A DNA stretch of 64,000 nt, taken from contig JACKOY010000008.1 of NCBI GenBank assembly GCA_024233935.1, positions 62,001 to 126,000 of the forward strand. The letters are read 5' to 3'. Below are positions 34,077-42,824 of the stretch, in pieces. Position 1 is the stretch's first letter, and each line of letters begins with the position of its first letter. The notes beneath the pieces were generated by a model. The model ran no database searches, had not been told where the DNA came from, and saw only the letters and a list, made by a program, of their open reading frames with translations. The DNA is from Spirochaetales bacterium. GTDB lineage: Bacteria > Spirochaetota > Leptospiria > Leptospirales > Leptonemataceae. The position numbers and the translations under genes are program-made.

Positions 34077-34582
34077 TAAAAGCGATGCGGATTTTCACGT
34101 TCCTGGTCGCCCTGGGTGTTCTCGGCTGCGGGGAGAGCGCGTGGCAGCGGGCAAAGTCCGACCATGCCCGCCTGGAACTGCCGGCCTATCTGGAGCCCAC
34201 GTCCGAACTGAACCCGGCCGGTTCCCTGCAATTCCAGAGCAGTGTTCGCGAGGTCTACGTGGTTTTGATCGAAGATGAGCTGCCGCCCGTGGAAATCTCG
34301 TTGCCGGCCTACGCCGATCTGGTCACGCGCGACTACCACGACCTGGAGCACTTTGAGCTGCTGGGCCAGGAAGAGATGACGATGAGCAGTATGCCCGCGC
34401 TACGGCGATCCTGGACAGTGAACGCGCCTGGTAGCGAACCGAGCGCCACCATGTACTGCCAGTTTCTGGCCGCCGCCGGCACTGCACGGCTCTTTCAGGT
34501 CACAGCCTGCTGCCCGGAAGACGAACGCGACACCTACGAACCCGTTCTCGATCGCATTGTTCTTTCTTTGAGCGAGCGCTGA
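34073..34582 (+). CDS. Lipoprotein, first of a tandem paralogous pair
   Basis: 169 residues. The N-terminus (MIKAMRIFTFLVALGVLGC) is a signal peptide with lipobox LGVLGC. The mature protein contains LNPAGSLQFQSSVREVYVVLIEDE, which aligns closely with the next gene product, so they arose by tandem duplication. The domain (YVVLIEDELPPVEIS, then AYADLVTRDY, RLFQVTACCPEDERDTYE) recalls PsbP/MOG1-like small alpha/beta domains often found in bacterial lipoproteins; this comparison is tentative. The ATG overlaps the symporter stop as ATGA; a second ATG at 34085 is possible. Confidence 0.75.
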   Translation: MIKAMRIFTFLVALGVLGCGESAWQRAKSDHARLELPAYLEPTSELNPAGSLQFQSSVREVYVVLIEDELPPVEISLPAYADLVTRDYHDLEHFELLGQEEMTMSSMPALRRSWTVNAPGSEPSATMYCQFLAAAGTARLFQVTACCPEDERDTYEPVLDRIVLSLSER

Positions 34583-34641
34583 GAGCTGGCCCGAAGGATC
34601 TTTACGCTGGACATTTTTTCTCGGACTCTCAAAACGGGATC

Positions 34642-35172
34642 ATGAAACGAATCCTGTGGACCCTCTTCCTTCTCCCCCTGGCCTGTGGACCAACCGAGTT
34701 CAACACCGTGCAGGCCGAACGATATTCCATGGACATCGCGGACTACATGAGTTCGACTACCGATCTGAACCAGGAGGCTTCCCTGCAATACCAGAGCCCG
34801 GTTCGAGAGGTCTACGTGGCCGTGATTGATGAGTCGAAGGCCGAGCTTCAGGCGCTGAATCTGTTTTTCTCGCTTCCGGCCTATTCCGATCTTGCCAATC
34901 AGAACTTCGGCACGCTCCCGGAACACACGATCGAAAAGCAAGAGAACGCGCAGATCAACGGCTTGAACGCCATCGTCACCGATTTCAGCGCAACCCTTCC
35001 TGAAAACAATGCCGGCGTGTTTTATCGTCTGGCAGTCGTGGAGTCACCCACGCACTTCTATCAGATCACCGGATGGACGCTGAAAGAAAGACGCGACCTC
35101 TACTACGATGACCTGACTCGCATGATTCAGTCTTTTCGCGAGGGCACCGCCGAAACGGTCGCTGAAGAATAA
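34642..35172 (+). CDS. Lipoprotein, second of a tandem paralogous pair
   Basis: 176 residues. Signal peptide MKRILWTLFLLPLAC with lipobox PLAC. The segment LNQEASLQYQSPVREVYVAVIDES matches LNPAGSLQFQSSVREVYVVLIEDE of the preceding protein, and the rest follows the same plan (AYSDLANQNFG, FYRLAVVESPTHFYQITGWTLKERRDLYYDDLTRM), so it is a tandem duplicate. Function unknown. It lies 59 nt after its paralogue and converges with a DUF2937-like gene. Confidence 0.78.
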   Translation: MKRILWTLFLLPLACGPTEFNTVQAERYSMDIADYMSSTTDLNQEASLQYQSPVREVYVAVIDESKAELQALNLFFSLPAYSDLANQNFGTLPEHTIEKQENAQINGLNAIVTDFSATLPENNAGVFYRLAVVESPTHFYQITGWTLKERRDLYYDDLTRMIQSFREGTAETVAEE

Positions 35173-35174
35173 TC

Positions 35175-35717
35175 TCAGGCAGCTTTCGCCGGTGAGCGGG
35201 CCGGGGGCGGACCATCCTGCTCTCGGTCCTTGTCTTTCTTTCGGAACAGATACACCGGAAGTCGCAAGATGCCGTAATAGGCAAGCAGGCCGAGCGGAAT
35301 TCCCACGGCTGCATAAATCAGTCCTTCCATGTTGAGCGGAAGCGTCGGTCGGTAGTCCATCTGTGACCAGAGCCCGACATCCAGATGGGCAAAAAACAAA
35401 AACGGGCGCTGCCAGATGGAAGCATCCCGCAGGCTCTCGAAAGCGGCGCCGTACCCTTCGAAACGTTCGACGGCCATCTGCATCGCGCGACCCGAAGCCT
35501 GAAAGTCCGGATCCGGATTGCGCAGATGTTTGTCGATAAACTCCGGCAGGGTGCGGCCGACCAGCGCCGCCTGTTCCCGGAAGGTCTCCACGTTACGTCG
35601 CGCCTCCGCCAGTGCTCCCGACAACACATCCACATATTGTTGAATGATGCCAGGAATCTGGCTCAGACCGATGGCCCCGGCAATGCAGAATACGCGGTCC
35701 AGGAGCCCATCAATCAT
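35175..35717 (-). CDS. DUF2937-like membrane protein
   Basis: 180 residues from the ATG at 35717. The N-terminus MIDGLLDRVFCIAGAIGLSQIPGIIQQYVDVLSGAL follows the DUF2937 pattern of a first membrane helix ending in a conserved QxPxFxxQY segment and a periplasmic helical region. A second transmembrane helix near the C-terminus (IYAAVGIPLGLLAYYGILRLPVYLF) is followed by a basic cytoplasmic tail. Function is unknown. A longer start at 35759 would add 14 residues. Confidence 0.65.
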   Translation of the reverse strand: MIDGLLDRVFCIAGAIGLSQIPGIIQQYVDVLSGALAEARRNVETFREQAALVGRTLPEFIDKHLRNPDPDFQASGRAMQMAVERFEGYGAAFESLRDASIWQRPFLFFAHLDVGLWSQMDYRPTLPLNMEGLIYAAVGIPLGLLAYYGILRLPVYLFRKKDKDREQDGPPPARSPAKAA

Positions 35718-35830
35718 CCTTCCGAAAAAGCGCAGAACAATCACACCGCAAACATGCATGACCGGCTAAAAGCGCAAGTCGAAACCGAAAAGCCCACGAC
35801 ACGAGGCGCATGCCGGGTTATACTAGAGCA

Positions 35831-36415
35831 ATGGGCCCTGCCGCAACCCGCGCCGACATTGAGCTGCTCTTGCTTTCGTTTGAAAACGGCCTACGATTGC
35901 GCCGTCTGGATTTGCGCGCCGTAAATCTGAGCGGCCTCGACCTGCGCGGCTCTGACTTTACCGGTTCCACCCTGACCGAAACCGACTTCACCGGCTGTCG
36001 ACTGGAAGGAGTCTGCCTCAGTGGTTGCAATTTCTCCGGCGCCAGCTTCCGTAATGCCGGCATGCGGTCCGCCAATTTGAACGGCGCCATTGGCCGGGGG
36101 GCTGTTTTCGACGGCGCCGACCTGCGCGATGCATCGCTCGTCAAGGCGCTTCTGCCCGCCACAAGCTTTCGGCGGACCACGCTTCGCAATGCGCGCCTGA
36201 CTCTGGCGGACCTTTCCCGGGCAATTTTTGTACAGGCCGATCTGTCTCTGGCGGAACTTTCGGGCGCCAATCTCAGCCAGGCCGATCTTCGCAAGGCTGC
36301 CATGCAAAGCGCCACTCTGCATGTAGATCAACTGCCGCTTCTGAATCTCGACCAGGAACAACGCGCGACGTTGCGGGCCCTGACGCCGGGTGCCCAGTAC
36401 TACGGGTATCCATGA
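35831..36415 (+). CDS. Pentapeptide-repeat protein
   Basis: 194 residues dominated by A(D/N)LxX pentapeptides, for example AVNLSGLDLRGSDFTGSTLTETDFTG and ADLSRAIFVQADLSLAELSGANLSQADL. These form a right-handed quadrilateral beta-helix, some of which mimic DNA and protect gyrase, but most have unknown roles. The ATG at 35831 (MGPAATRADIE) is chosen over 35810, which adds only a short basic stretch. No signal peptide is seen. Confidence 0.85.
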   Translation: MGPAATRADIELLLLSFENGLRLRRLDLRAVNLSGLDLRGSDFTGSTLTETDFTGCRLEGVCLSGCNFSGASFRNAGMRSANLNGAIGRGAVFDGADLRDASLVKALLPATSFRRTTLRNARLTLADLSRAIFVQADLSLAELSGANLSQADLRKAAMQSATLHVDQLPLLNLDQEQRATLRALTPGAQYYGYP

Positions 36416-36431
36416 AGTCGCTGCAGTTCCT

Positions 36432-37079
36432 TCAGCCACGGATTGTCGGGAGAAGTCGGGCGGCCAACTTTGCGGGCTCGCCGGCCCGGGCTGCGATCTC
36501 TGCAATCGGTTCCCGTAGCCGCTCCACGAGTTCTCCGGTTCCCGCATCTCGCCTGCCGGGGAGGTCGGGAAAGAGCGCCGCGTAGAGTATCTGCATCGTG
36601 CCCAGCTGTATTTCTTGATCGTTGCTCTGGAGCAGGCCCCGCAATCCTTCTTCGTCTATCGGACTCAGCGCGCTTTCCGCGACGCAGCGGGCCGAGAAAC
36701 GGCGCACGGCCGCGCTGCCGGACTCAAGGCCAGCCCTTGCCTGCTCCATTCTGATCGCGTACTCCGCTTCGGAGAGGTAGTTCCTGGCCTGAGTCCAGGT
36801 CAGACGACGCAATTCGTAGGAGTCTTCGCTCCCGTTCGTCAGGTACTCATATTCATAATCGTAAACGTAGAAGACTGCGCATAGGGGACAGCGGCGGATC
36901 TGATGTCGATCGGAGTTCTGCACATTCTCATGATTGAACAGAACCAACTCGTCGATCGCGGCCGGCCACTCGGCGATGTCGTCGTCATGGCCGTACTTCG
37001 AATACGCGTGGGCGCGCTCGGGAATCTCCCGACATATCTGACATTGAGATAGGTCCGGGTATTTGGATTCGCTTCGCAT
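36432..37079 (-). CDS. Hypothetical protein with zinc-ribbon-like cysteines and HEAT-like helices
   Basis: 215 residues from ATG 37079 (MRSESKYPDLSQCQICREIPE). Two CxxC pairs (CQIC and CPLC, about 50 residues apart) probably bind a zinc ion. The C-terminal half has helix pairs resembling HEAT repeats (AVRRFSARCVAESAL, LGTMQILYAALF). GGAAA lies 9 nt before the start. The frame is open upstream to 37430, but that extension looks non-coding and has no family features. Function unknown. Confidence 0.7.
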   Translation of the reverse strand: MRSESKYPDLSQCQICREIPERAHAYSKYGHDDDIAEWPAAIDELVLFNHENVQNSDRHQIRRCPLCAVFYVYDYEYEYLTNGSEDSYELRRLTWTQARNYLSEAEYAIRMEQARAGLESGSAAVRRFSARCVAESALSPIDEEGLRGLLQSNDQEIQLGTMQILYAALFPDLPGRRDAGTGELVERLREPIAEIAARAGEPAKLAARLLPTIRG

Positions 37080-37454
37080 CTGAGGATTTCCGATTCTTGT
37101 CCAGTTCTGCAAGATAATCATCCAATAGAAACGAACCCGTAAACAATGGCCGGCCGTGAGCCTGGGGATTCCCCTGGTCGGGGCGGCCAGCCCGGCGGTG
37201 GCTGTGAACCGGTAAGGATTGTACAGCGAGTCCAGACTCTTGCGATGGAGCTTCATCCAGAAAACCGGTTCAGGAAGCACGACCGGGTCCGACAATGACT
37301 CGCCAGGGGCAGATGGCCGCACACTCGCTGCCCGACCGGAGCATCGCCCTATTCGGAATTCAGCAGTCTTTTCGGCAACCGACATGGTCTCAACCGAAAA
37401 AGCACTTGCCCTTCTGGTCAGTCGATCCACGCACCTGCAGACCTTTGCGCCCGG
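37080..37454. other. Intergenic stretch without a convincing gene
   Basis: About 375 nt between a zinc-ribbon protein gene and hepT, both on the minus strand. Short open frames exist on both strands, but none has a family motif or a good ribosome site. No tRNA and no strong terminator were seen. Confidence 0.5.
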
Positions 37455-37877
37455 CTATTTTTGATCGTCCTGAATTCGTCGGCGCACGCACTCCGCAAAG
37501 TCCAGTAAATCCCCCAAACGATACGTGAACACATCACGGAGAATTTCGATATCGACGTCAACGTATCCGTGCACCAGCACGTTCCGAAAGCTAACCGCCG
37601 CCCGCAGCGTTTCGGCCAGACTTTCCGAAATCCAGCCGGCGCCCGCCAGCAGGGTGAACAGCTCTCGATTCGTGGCCGGTTCTCCGAGCCGCGCATCGGC
37701 AACGATATGCGCAGCCACGTCCTGAGTGGCCTGGATACAAAGCTGGAGCGTGTGCTCAACGAAGCGCCGCTCCTTGATGTCCCGCTCAAACAAAGCCGGC
37801 TTCGCGATCGATCGTAACTGCTCAACGCAGGTTTCAATAAAGACCAGCTTCTTGAGCAGGAGGTCCTTGTCAGTCAC
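37455..37877 (-). CDS. hepT: HepT-like RNase toxin (DUF86)
   Basis: 140-residue HEPN-domain toxin. The catalytic motif Rx4HxY is present as RNVLVHGY (residues about 100-107), inside a helical bundle typical of HepT. In MntA/HepT systems the toxin is inactivated by transfer of AMP to its tyrosine by the MntA partner. The start overlaps the upstream mntA stop by 4 nt, the normal order for this pair (antitoxin first). Confidence 0.9.
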   Translation of the reverse strand: MTDKDLLLKKLVFIETCVEQLRSIAKPALFERDIKERRFVEHTLQLCIQATQDVAAHIVADARLGEPATNRELFTLLAGAGWISESLAETLRAAVSFRNVLVHGYVDVDIEILRDVFTYRLGDLLDFAECVRRRIQDDQK

Positions 37878-38263
37878 GAGACCTTGCTCCGATACAGATC
37901 AAGAATTGGCTTGAGGTCCCAATAACGGTTGCGGGCCTGAACCTCGAAGGCCACACGCTGGCTGCGATCATATTCGCACACCAGAATCCCATCACGCAGG
38001 ATTCTGTGCACGAGATCGGCCGGAGCCCGATTCATGACAACAATCTGCACCGGGCGGCCAATCTGCTGTTCCAGTTCGGCTTCCGCATCGTAGGGCTGAT
38101 CGAGAATTGTGGCCGGAGGAGTTAGACGGTACAGCACTCCCAGATCCACGTCGCTTCGTAAATTCGAGCGACCGGTCGCGAAGCTGCCAAAAAGATAGAC
38201 TGCCGCGACTTGCTCCGCATCGAATTGTGCTTCGACGATTTTTTTTATGTGATCGGTCGGCAC
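37874..38263 (-). CDS. mntA: MntA-like minimal nucleotidyltransferase antitoxin
   Basis: 129-residue minimal nucleotidyltransferase. The motif GSX10DXD is intact: G26-S27 and D38/D40 in AVYLFGSFATGRSNLRSDVDLGVL. MntA inactivates HepT by transferring AMP to its catalytic tyrosine, so the two form a type VII toxin-antitoxin system. Its stop overlaps the hepT start by 4 nt. The upstream 218 nt contain a GCGGAGCG/CGCTCCGC inverted repeat with an 18-nt loop, but no clear promoter. Confidence 0.9.
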   Translation of the reverse strand: MPTDHIKKIVEAQFDAEQVAAVYLFGSFATGRSNLRSDVDLGVLYRLTPPATILDQPYDAEAELEQQIGRPVQIVVMNRAPADLVHRILRDGILVCEYDRSQRVAFEVQARNRYWDLKPILDLYRSKVS

Positions 38264-38481
38264 AGGCGAATGGTAGGCCGGCTTTCAAACCGGGCAAGCG
38301 AAATCCCGCACGACCGGGTTCAGAGGGCGATTGATTGAGTTGAGGATCCGGTACACAGGCGGGGAGCATCGTCGAGCCGAAAGAGCGGACCGCCGCTCAG
38401 AATAAGTGCGGCGTAGCCGAATGCGGAGCGAACGCGATCGTGCCAGAACGCTCCGCTTGCGCCAGAGCAGCGGCACCGAAG

Positions 38482-40266
38482 CTACGGCCTTAAGGGCGTC
38501 ATGCGCAGTCCGGCTGTAACTTCCACGCGCGCCTCGAACACAGGCCGGCCCGATACGCTGAAGAGGGTGTATTCCTGCCAGCGGGGGTCGTCGAAGGCAA
38601 ACAGGTTTGCTCCGAACTTGACGCTCACTACCTGATAGCGTCGGCGATCCATGGCCGGCCCGCCCCGCGGGTCGATACCAATGGACAATCGATAAGTTGA
38701 GCCGGGGATATCGACCAGCTCAAGGACATAGTTACGCGCGTCCACCCGCGTGGCTGTTATGACCTCGTTGCCCACACTGCGCGCCGCCTGAATCACGAGT
38801 GGAGGAGCGACCGAACCGCCGAGTGTGAAGCGCAACCGGTGCGTAATGGGCGCTGGCTTTCGAAAATAGACAACATAATGCGGGTACAGATCCAGGCCCT
38901 CCACAACGGGGTGATTCTGCCCGATCGTGTACAGCGTCCAAATGGGGTCCGGCTCAGTTTTCTCAAACCCGCCGGTGCGGTCAGAATTCGCGGGACGCTC
39001 AATGCGAAAAATGGGACCGGTCGCTCGCATGTCCTGGCTCCGGTAAGTAACGCCGCGGTAGGTCGCTTCAAAGCCAATATCATAGCCGGTACCCGCTGCG
39101 TCGTCCAACACCATATAGGGACGCGATGTACCGCCGGGCTGTCGACTGACCACGCTTCTTTGATTCTCCCACTGACCCTGCACGGCTTGCGATTCTATGC
39201 GGCGCCCGTCCGATTTACGGACCGCAAAGGCCCGCAGTTCGACGCCTTCCAAATTCAGCGTCTCTCGCGTTTGCCGATCAACCGACGCAAGCGCAAAACT
39301 CATCCGACCTGGCAAGGTCAGGGGGGCCGGCAGGTCGGCTTCGAAACGTGTAAAGAAGTTCTGGCCATCGGGCTCAATGGGGCGGGGTTCTATGAAGACA
39401 CACTCCGGGCGCGCGCAAATGAAGTTGTTGCCCGCGTCCCAGTCTTTTCGAAAAACGCCCACACGATAGTTCCGCAGGCCCGCTAATTTCGTCGCATCCC
39501 ACGCCGATGTGCCCTGAACAACAAAGGCCTGATAGGTCGCTGTGCGTTCGCTGTTGTTGTACGACATGGTCGCGCCTGGACCGAAAGTATCGGTCTCAAT
39601 CCTGCTGCCGTCAGGGTACAATAACAATACCTCGTAAAAACGGTCAAACAGCGCCCGCTGATTGGGTCCCCGCAGGACATACTCAAGCATATAGTACATG
39701 TAGAGCGAGCCTGTTGGTGCCCGGGCCGTAATCTCTCGATCCCCCGGACCGCGAAAGCTCGTCACGATGGTGCGATCCGGCCGCAGTTCGAAACGCAGCA
39801 GACCCTCGCCCTGATCGCTGGCAACAAGCGGGAGTTGACCCTCACGAGCGATCGGGCACAACCCGGGTTCCGTTTGGTCGGGATAGACTTCGCTCCGCCA
39901 GCTGAGCGTATCCGCCGAAGGACCAATGCAGGGCACCATCAGATTCACCCGCGTCAGTGTGTCCTGGTAGGCCACACCGCGCAGCAGGACCGCATTGCCC
40001 CCGCTACCGACGTTGCGGCTTGTACCCGGGGCATCCGCTGCATTGTTCAAAAGCCAGAACCGGGCCCGGCTATCCCCTTCGTCAGCTATGCCCCTTGGAT
40101 CGCGTCGATGGTCCGTGCGCACAACGGCCAGTTGAATGGGTTGACCTGCCGGCCCGTAGCCGCCCCGAATGGAGACCCTATAGCGCAAAAAGTGGTGCGG
40201 GCCGTCGGAATAGAGAGACAGGCAAGGCAAGACACAAAGAGCAAGAAGCAGGCAAGTACGGCGCAT
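38482..40266 (-). CDS. Large exported protein of unknown function
   Basis: 594 residues from the ATG at 40266. A signal peptide (MRRTCLLLALCVLPCLSLYS) indicates export. The mature protein is rich in beta strands, with repeated Tyr/Arg and Gly-Pro loops (RYRVSIRGGYGPAGQPIQLAVV, VLRGPNQRALFDRFYEVLLLYPDG), and two or more Ig-like or jelly-roll domains can be imagined; no family is recognised. The frame is open upstream to 40338, but that adds 24 residues before the signal. Downstream on the same strand, after 218 nt, is mntA. I could not link it to the neighbouring genes. Confidence 0.75.
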   Translation of the reverse strand: MRRTCLLLALCVLPCLSLYSDGPHHFLRYRVSIRGGYGPAGQPIQLAVVRTDHRRDPRGIADEGDSRARFWLLNNAADAPGTSRNVGSGGNAVLLRGVAYQDTLTRVNLMVPCIGPSADTLSWRSEVYPDQTEPGLCPIAREGQLPLVASDQGEGLLRFELRPDRTIVTSFRGPGDREITARAPTGSLYMYYMLEYVLRGPNQRALFDRFYEVLLLYPDGSRIETDTFGPGATMSYNNSERTATYQAFVVQGTSAWDATKLAGLRNYRVGVFRKDWDAGNNFICARPECVFIEPRPIEPDGQNFFTRFEADLPAPLTLPGRMSFALASVDRQTRETLNLEGVELRAFAVRKSDGRRIESQAVQGQWENQRSVVSRQPGGTSRPYMVLDDAAGTGYDIGFEATYRGVTYRSQDMRATGPIFRIERPANSDRTGGFEKTEPDPIWTLYTIGQNHPVVEGLDLYPHYVVYFRKPAPITHRLRFTLGGSVAPPLVIQAARSVGNEVITATRVDARNYVLELVDIPGSTYRLSIGIDPRGGPAMDRRRYQVVSVKFGANLFAFDDPRWQEYTLFSVSGRPVFEARVEVTAGLRMTPLRP

Positions 40267-40499
40267 TCTGGACTCCCGGGCAGCGAAGGTTTCCTCACTC
40301 CGGGCTACCTGAAAGCAGCAAGTCCGGCTGGATAGCACCGATTATTGGCCGCCGCGATCTGGCCGTCATTTCATTTCGGCCCGCGCGGCTGAATTTATCC
40401 CGGGGTGCAATCGCCAGCCGGTCGTTCGATGACCGTTGCCTTTTTCCAGAAGCTCCGGCCAGACACCAAGAATGCCAGCAATCATGGGTCCGGAGACGG

Positions 40500-40712
40500 T
40501 TACACGCGCGCCCACCGTTCGCGAATCTTCTCCAGAGCCTTCTTGTCTTCGACATAGTCTTCGAGGTATCCGCAATCGCAGCAAATATAGACGAGGCAAC
40601 GCACGGCCGTAATTCCCACAGTTCCCAGATACATATGGTCTTCGCCGTACTGATTTTCGCGGTTGGTGCGAATGGTCCTGCCTTTGCACTTTGGACAATT
40701 CCCGGATTTCAT
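40500..40712 (-). CDS. Small zinc-ribbon protein
   Basis: 70 residues. Two CxxC knuckles, CPKC near residue 6 and CCDCG near residue 45, form a zinc ribbon, with a central hydrophobic strand (YLGTVGITAVRCLVYI) and a charged C-terminal helix (EDKKALEKIRERWARV). Members of this group usually have unknown roles. The ATG at 40712 is the only one giving the complete first knuckle. Confidence 0.75.
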   Translation of the reverse strand: MKSGNCPKCKGRTIRTNRENQYGEDHMYLGTVGITAVRCLVYICCDCGYLEDYVEDKKALEKIRERWARV

Positions 40713-40793
40713 GCGCGTATCCTCGCATCGTGCCCGCCGGTGGCGATCGATTTAACCGCCATCAACAAAGCATCCGATTTCCTGGATCAATCT

Positions 40794-41285
40794 TTAAGTA
40801 ACCGGACGAACAAGTCGGGGTAGAAAAAAGAGCGGATACACAAGCAAGAAAAGATTCAGGCCCCACCAGGTCGGATCGAAGAAACCCTGGATCGCCCAGA
40901 ACGAGACTGCCTGCAGACCGGAGGCCATGGTGAATGCCAGCGAAAGCATTGCCAGCGGACGCCACAGCTCGCTGCCGCGACGGTGGCAAGCAAGCGCAGC
41001 GAGGCCGGTGCCTGAAACCAAAAGATCAAGGGGCAAAAACGACCAGTTCCAGATGGTCAGAAACGGGTTTGTATAGTCCTGAAAGGCGTACTCCGGTGGA
41101 ATCAGCCCAAGGGCCGTTATGGTCCAGTAGGCAATAAAGCCGAGGTCGACCAGCAAGAAGAGGTATCGTAAGGTTCCCAGGCGCCGTCCCTCCCATGGTG
41201 TTGAAGCCGTTCTGAAGGGGTAGCCCCGTTGGTCAAGAGCTCGACGCGGTCTTCGCAAACGGGAATTTGATCGACGTTGGGGCAC
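40794..41285 (-). CDS. YvaD-like (DUF5360) membrane protein
   Basis: 163-residue product with four hydrophobic helices (YLFLLVDLGFIAYWTITALGLI, FLTIWNWSFLPLDLLVSGTGLAALA, LAMLSLAFTMASGLQAVSFWAI and WWGLNLFLLVYPLFFLPRL) that follow the DUF5360/YvaD pattern including WNWSFLPLDL. Function unknown. The GTG at 41285 gives a basic 35-residue leader and would overlap the divergent tolC frame; a later start just before LRYLFLLVDL is more likely but no good in-frame ATG exists there. Confidence 0.7.
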   Translation of the reverse strand: MPQRRSNSRLRRPRRALDQRGYPFRTASTPWEGRRLGTLRYLFLLVDLGFIAYWTITALGLIPPEYAFQDYTNPFLTIWNWSFLPLDLLVSGTGLAALACHRRGSELWRPLAMLSLAFTMASGLQAVSFWAIQGFFDPTWWGLNLFLLVYPLFFLPRLVRPVT

Positions 41286-42824
41286 CAGACACTACCTTTC
41301 CCGCAAGAACAACGACGGAAGCGCACCCTGAGTTTACATAGGCCAAAAGACACTGCTACCCGCGACAAATCCTGTGTAAGACCCGGGCCAGAGGCCGATG
41401 GCGCTGTCACAAGCTGCGCACACAATCTCAAAACTGGCTTCCGGTTTCGTTTCGCTGTCGCGGCACTTCCACTTGTCATGCTGGCACCCTTGTTCGCGCA
41501 AGGGGCGCCGGAAGCCAGTAGCTCCGAAGAATCCGGACAGAATCAAGCGCAACCGGTTCTCGAAATCGATTTGAATCAAGCCTACGAACGTGCGCTGACC
41601 GCGAGCGAGGCGGATCTGATTCAAAGCCAGGATCTGCGCATCGCCCAGGCGCGCTATCGCCAGTCGATGGCCGGATTTTTTCCGTCGATCGGCTTATTCG
41701 CACAACAGACCTGGCAGGACGAATACGATCGCGACGAAACGCGCGAGCTGGTCCAGGACGTACTGCGACAAACCGATCCCAACACCGCGCGACTCCTGCC
41801 GCAAAGCTCCAGTCCGAGCGACTCCTCCGGTCTCAACCCGTTCCAGGGCGGCGTCAGCCTGAGCTGGCCATTGTTTACGGGTTTTCGCACCTACCATGAG
41901 TCCCGCGCTTACGAAGCAGACCGACGCGCGAGCCGCCTGGACCGGGCGCGCTTTCGCGAGTTGCTGTATCTGGATGTGGCCGACGTGTTTTATCAGGCGC
42001 TGCTTTATGAGCGTACTCTGGAAATTCTGGAAACCGAAAGCCGCGCGCTCAGACAGCGCATCGGCGAACTCGTGACGCGGGTTCGCCTGGGGCGATCAAG
42101 AGACGGAGAGTTGTTGTCGGCCCGTTCCGATTTACAGACCAACCTCGTAGAACAAGAAAACACCCGCGGACTCTTGCGGACTTCCCGGGAACTGCTGGCC
42201 TTCCTCATCAACTATCCGGCCGATCGCATCACCCTGCTGGATCACCAGGAGCTTCCCGATGCGGGACAACTGGAAGCTTACCTGACGGAGACCGAAGACC
42301 GCGCCGATGTCCTGGCCGCCATCTCGCGTTTGCGGGCCAGTCAGGAGCGGCTTTCAGAAGCCCATGGCGAGTACCTGCCCGAGATCAGCCTCGAGGGGGA
42401 ATACTATCTCCGGCAGCGCCCCGACTACGGCCGGGACTGGCGGGTCGTGCTGCGCATTGATCTGCCTTTGTTCGAAGGCGGGGTCACGAGCGCCCGCAGC
42501 GCTGAAGCCCGCGCGGTCTCACGCCGCAGCGAACTGGAACTCGAACGGCTCAAACGTTCGGCAAGCTATGAAGTGCGCAGCGCCTACTCCGATTTCACTT
42601 CGGCTGCGGCACGCACGGTACTGTTGGAAGAATCCGTGCGACTGGCGCGCCTGAATTACGGCGTGCAGCGGCGGGACTATGGCCTGGGAATCGTGACAAA
42701 CCTGGAAGTGCTCTCGGCCCTGGCGCGCATTCAAGAAGCGGAACGCAGCCTGCTTCAAGCCCGGCTCCAGGCAAAGCTCGCCCACATCCGATTGCACCTG
42801 GCTGCAGGACGGAGTCCCACATGA
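41277..42824 (+). CDS. TolC-like outer-membrane efflux protein
   Basis: TolC-family channel that joins an inner-membrane pump to the outside. The two OEP repeats with long helices are seen (LRIAQARYRQSMAGFFPSIGLFAQ, LLYERTLEILETESRALRQRIGEL, YLPEISLEGEYYLRQRP, RLNYGVQRRDYGLGIVTNLEVL). The signal peptide is FAVAALPLVMLAPLFA, after which QG-A is a cleavage site. The start is uncertain: the frame begins with TTG at 41277, which adds about 50 residues before the signal peptide, and the only in-frame ATG (41478) falls inside it. It overlaps the downstream RND gene by 4 nt. Confidence 0.88.
   Translation: MGHQTLPFPQEQRRKRTLSLHRPKDTATRDKSCVRPGPEADGAVTSCAHNLKTGFRFRFAVAALPLVMLAPLFAQGAPEASSSEESGQNQAQPVLEIDLNQAYERALTASEADLIQSQDLRIAQARYRQSMAGFFPSIGLFAQQTWQDEYDRDETRELVQDVLRQTDPNTARLLPQSSSPSDSSGLNPFQGGVSLSWPLFTGFRTYHESRAYEADRRASRLDRARFRELLYLDVADVFYQALLYERTLEILETESRALRQRIGELVTRVRLGRSRDGELLSARSDLQTNLVEQENTRGLLRTSRELLAFLINYPADRITLLDHQELPDAGQLEAYLTETEDRADVLAAISRLRASQERLSEAHGEYLPEISLEGEYYLRQRPDYGRDWRVVLRIDLPLFEGGVTSARSAEARAVSRRSELELERLKRSASYEVRSAYSDFTSAAARTVLLEESVRLARLNYGVQRRDYGLGIVTNLEVLSALARIQEAERSLLQARLQAKLAHIRLHLAAGRSPT

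Noticed and set aside
37219..37528. Short plus-strand frames upstream of hepT
   Set aside because: No motifs or ribosome sites; probably chance open frames.
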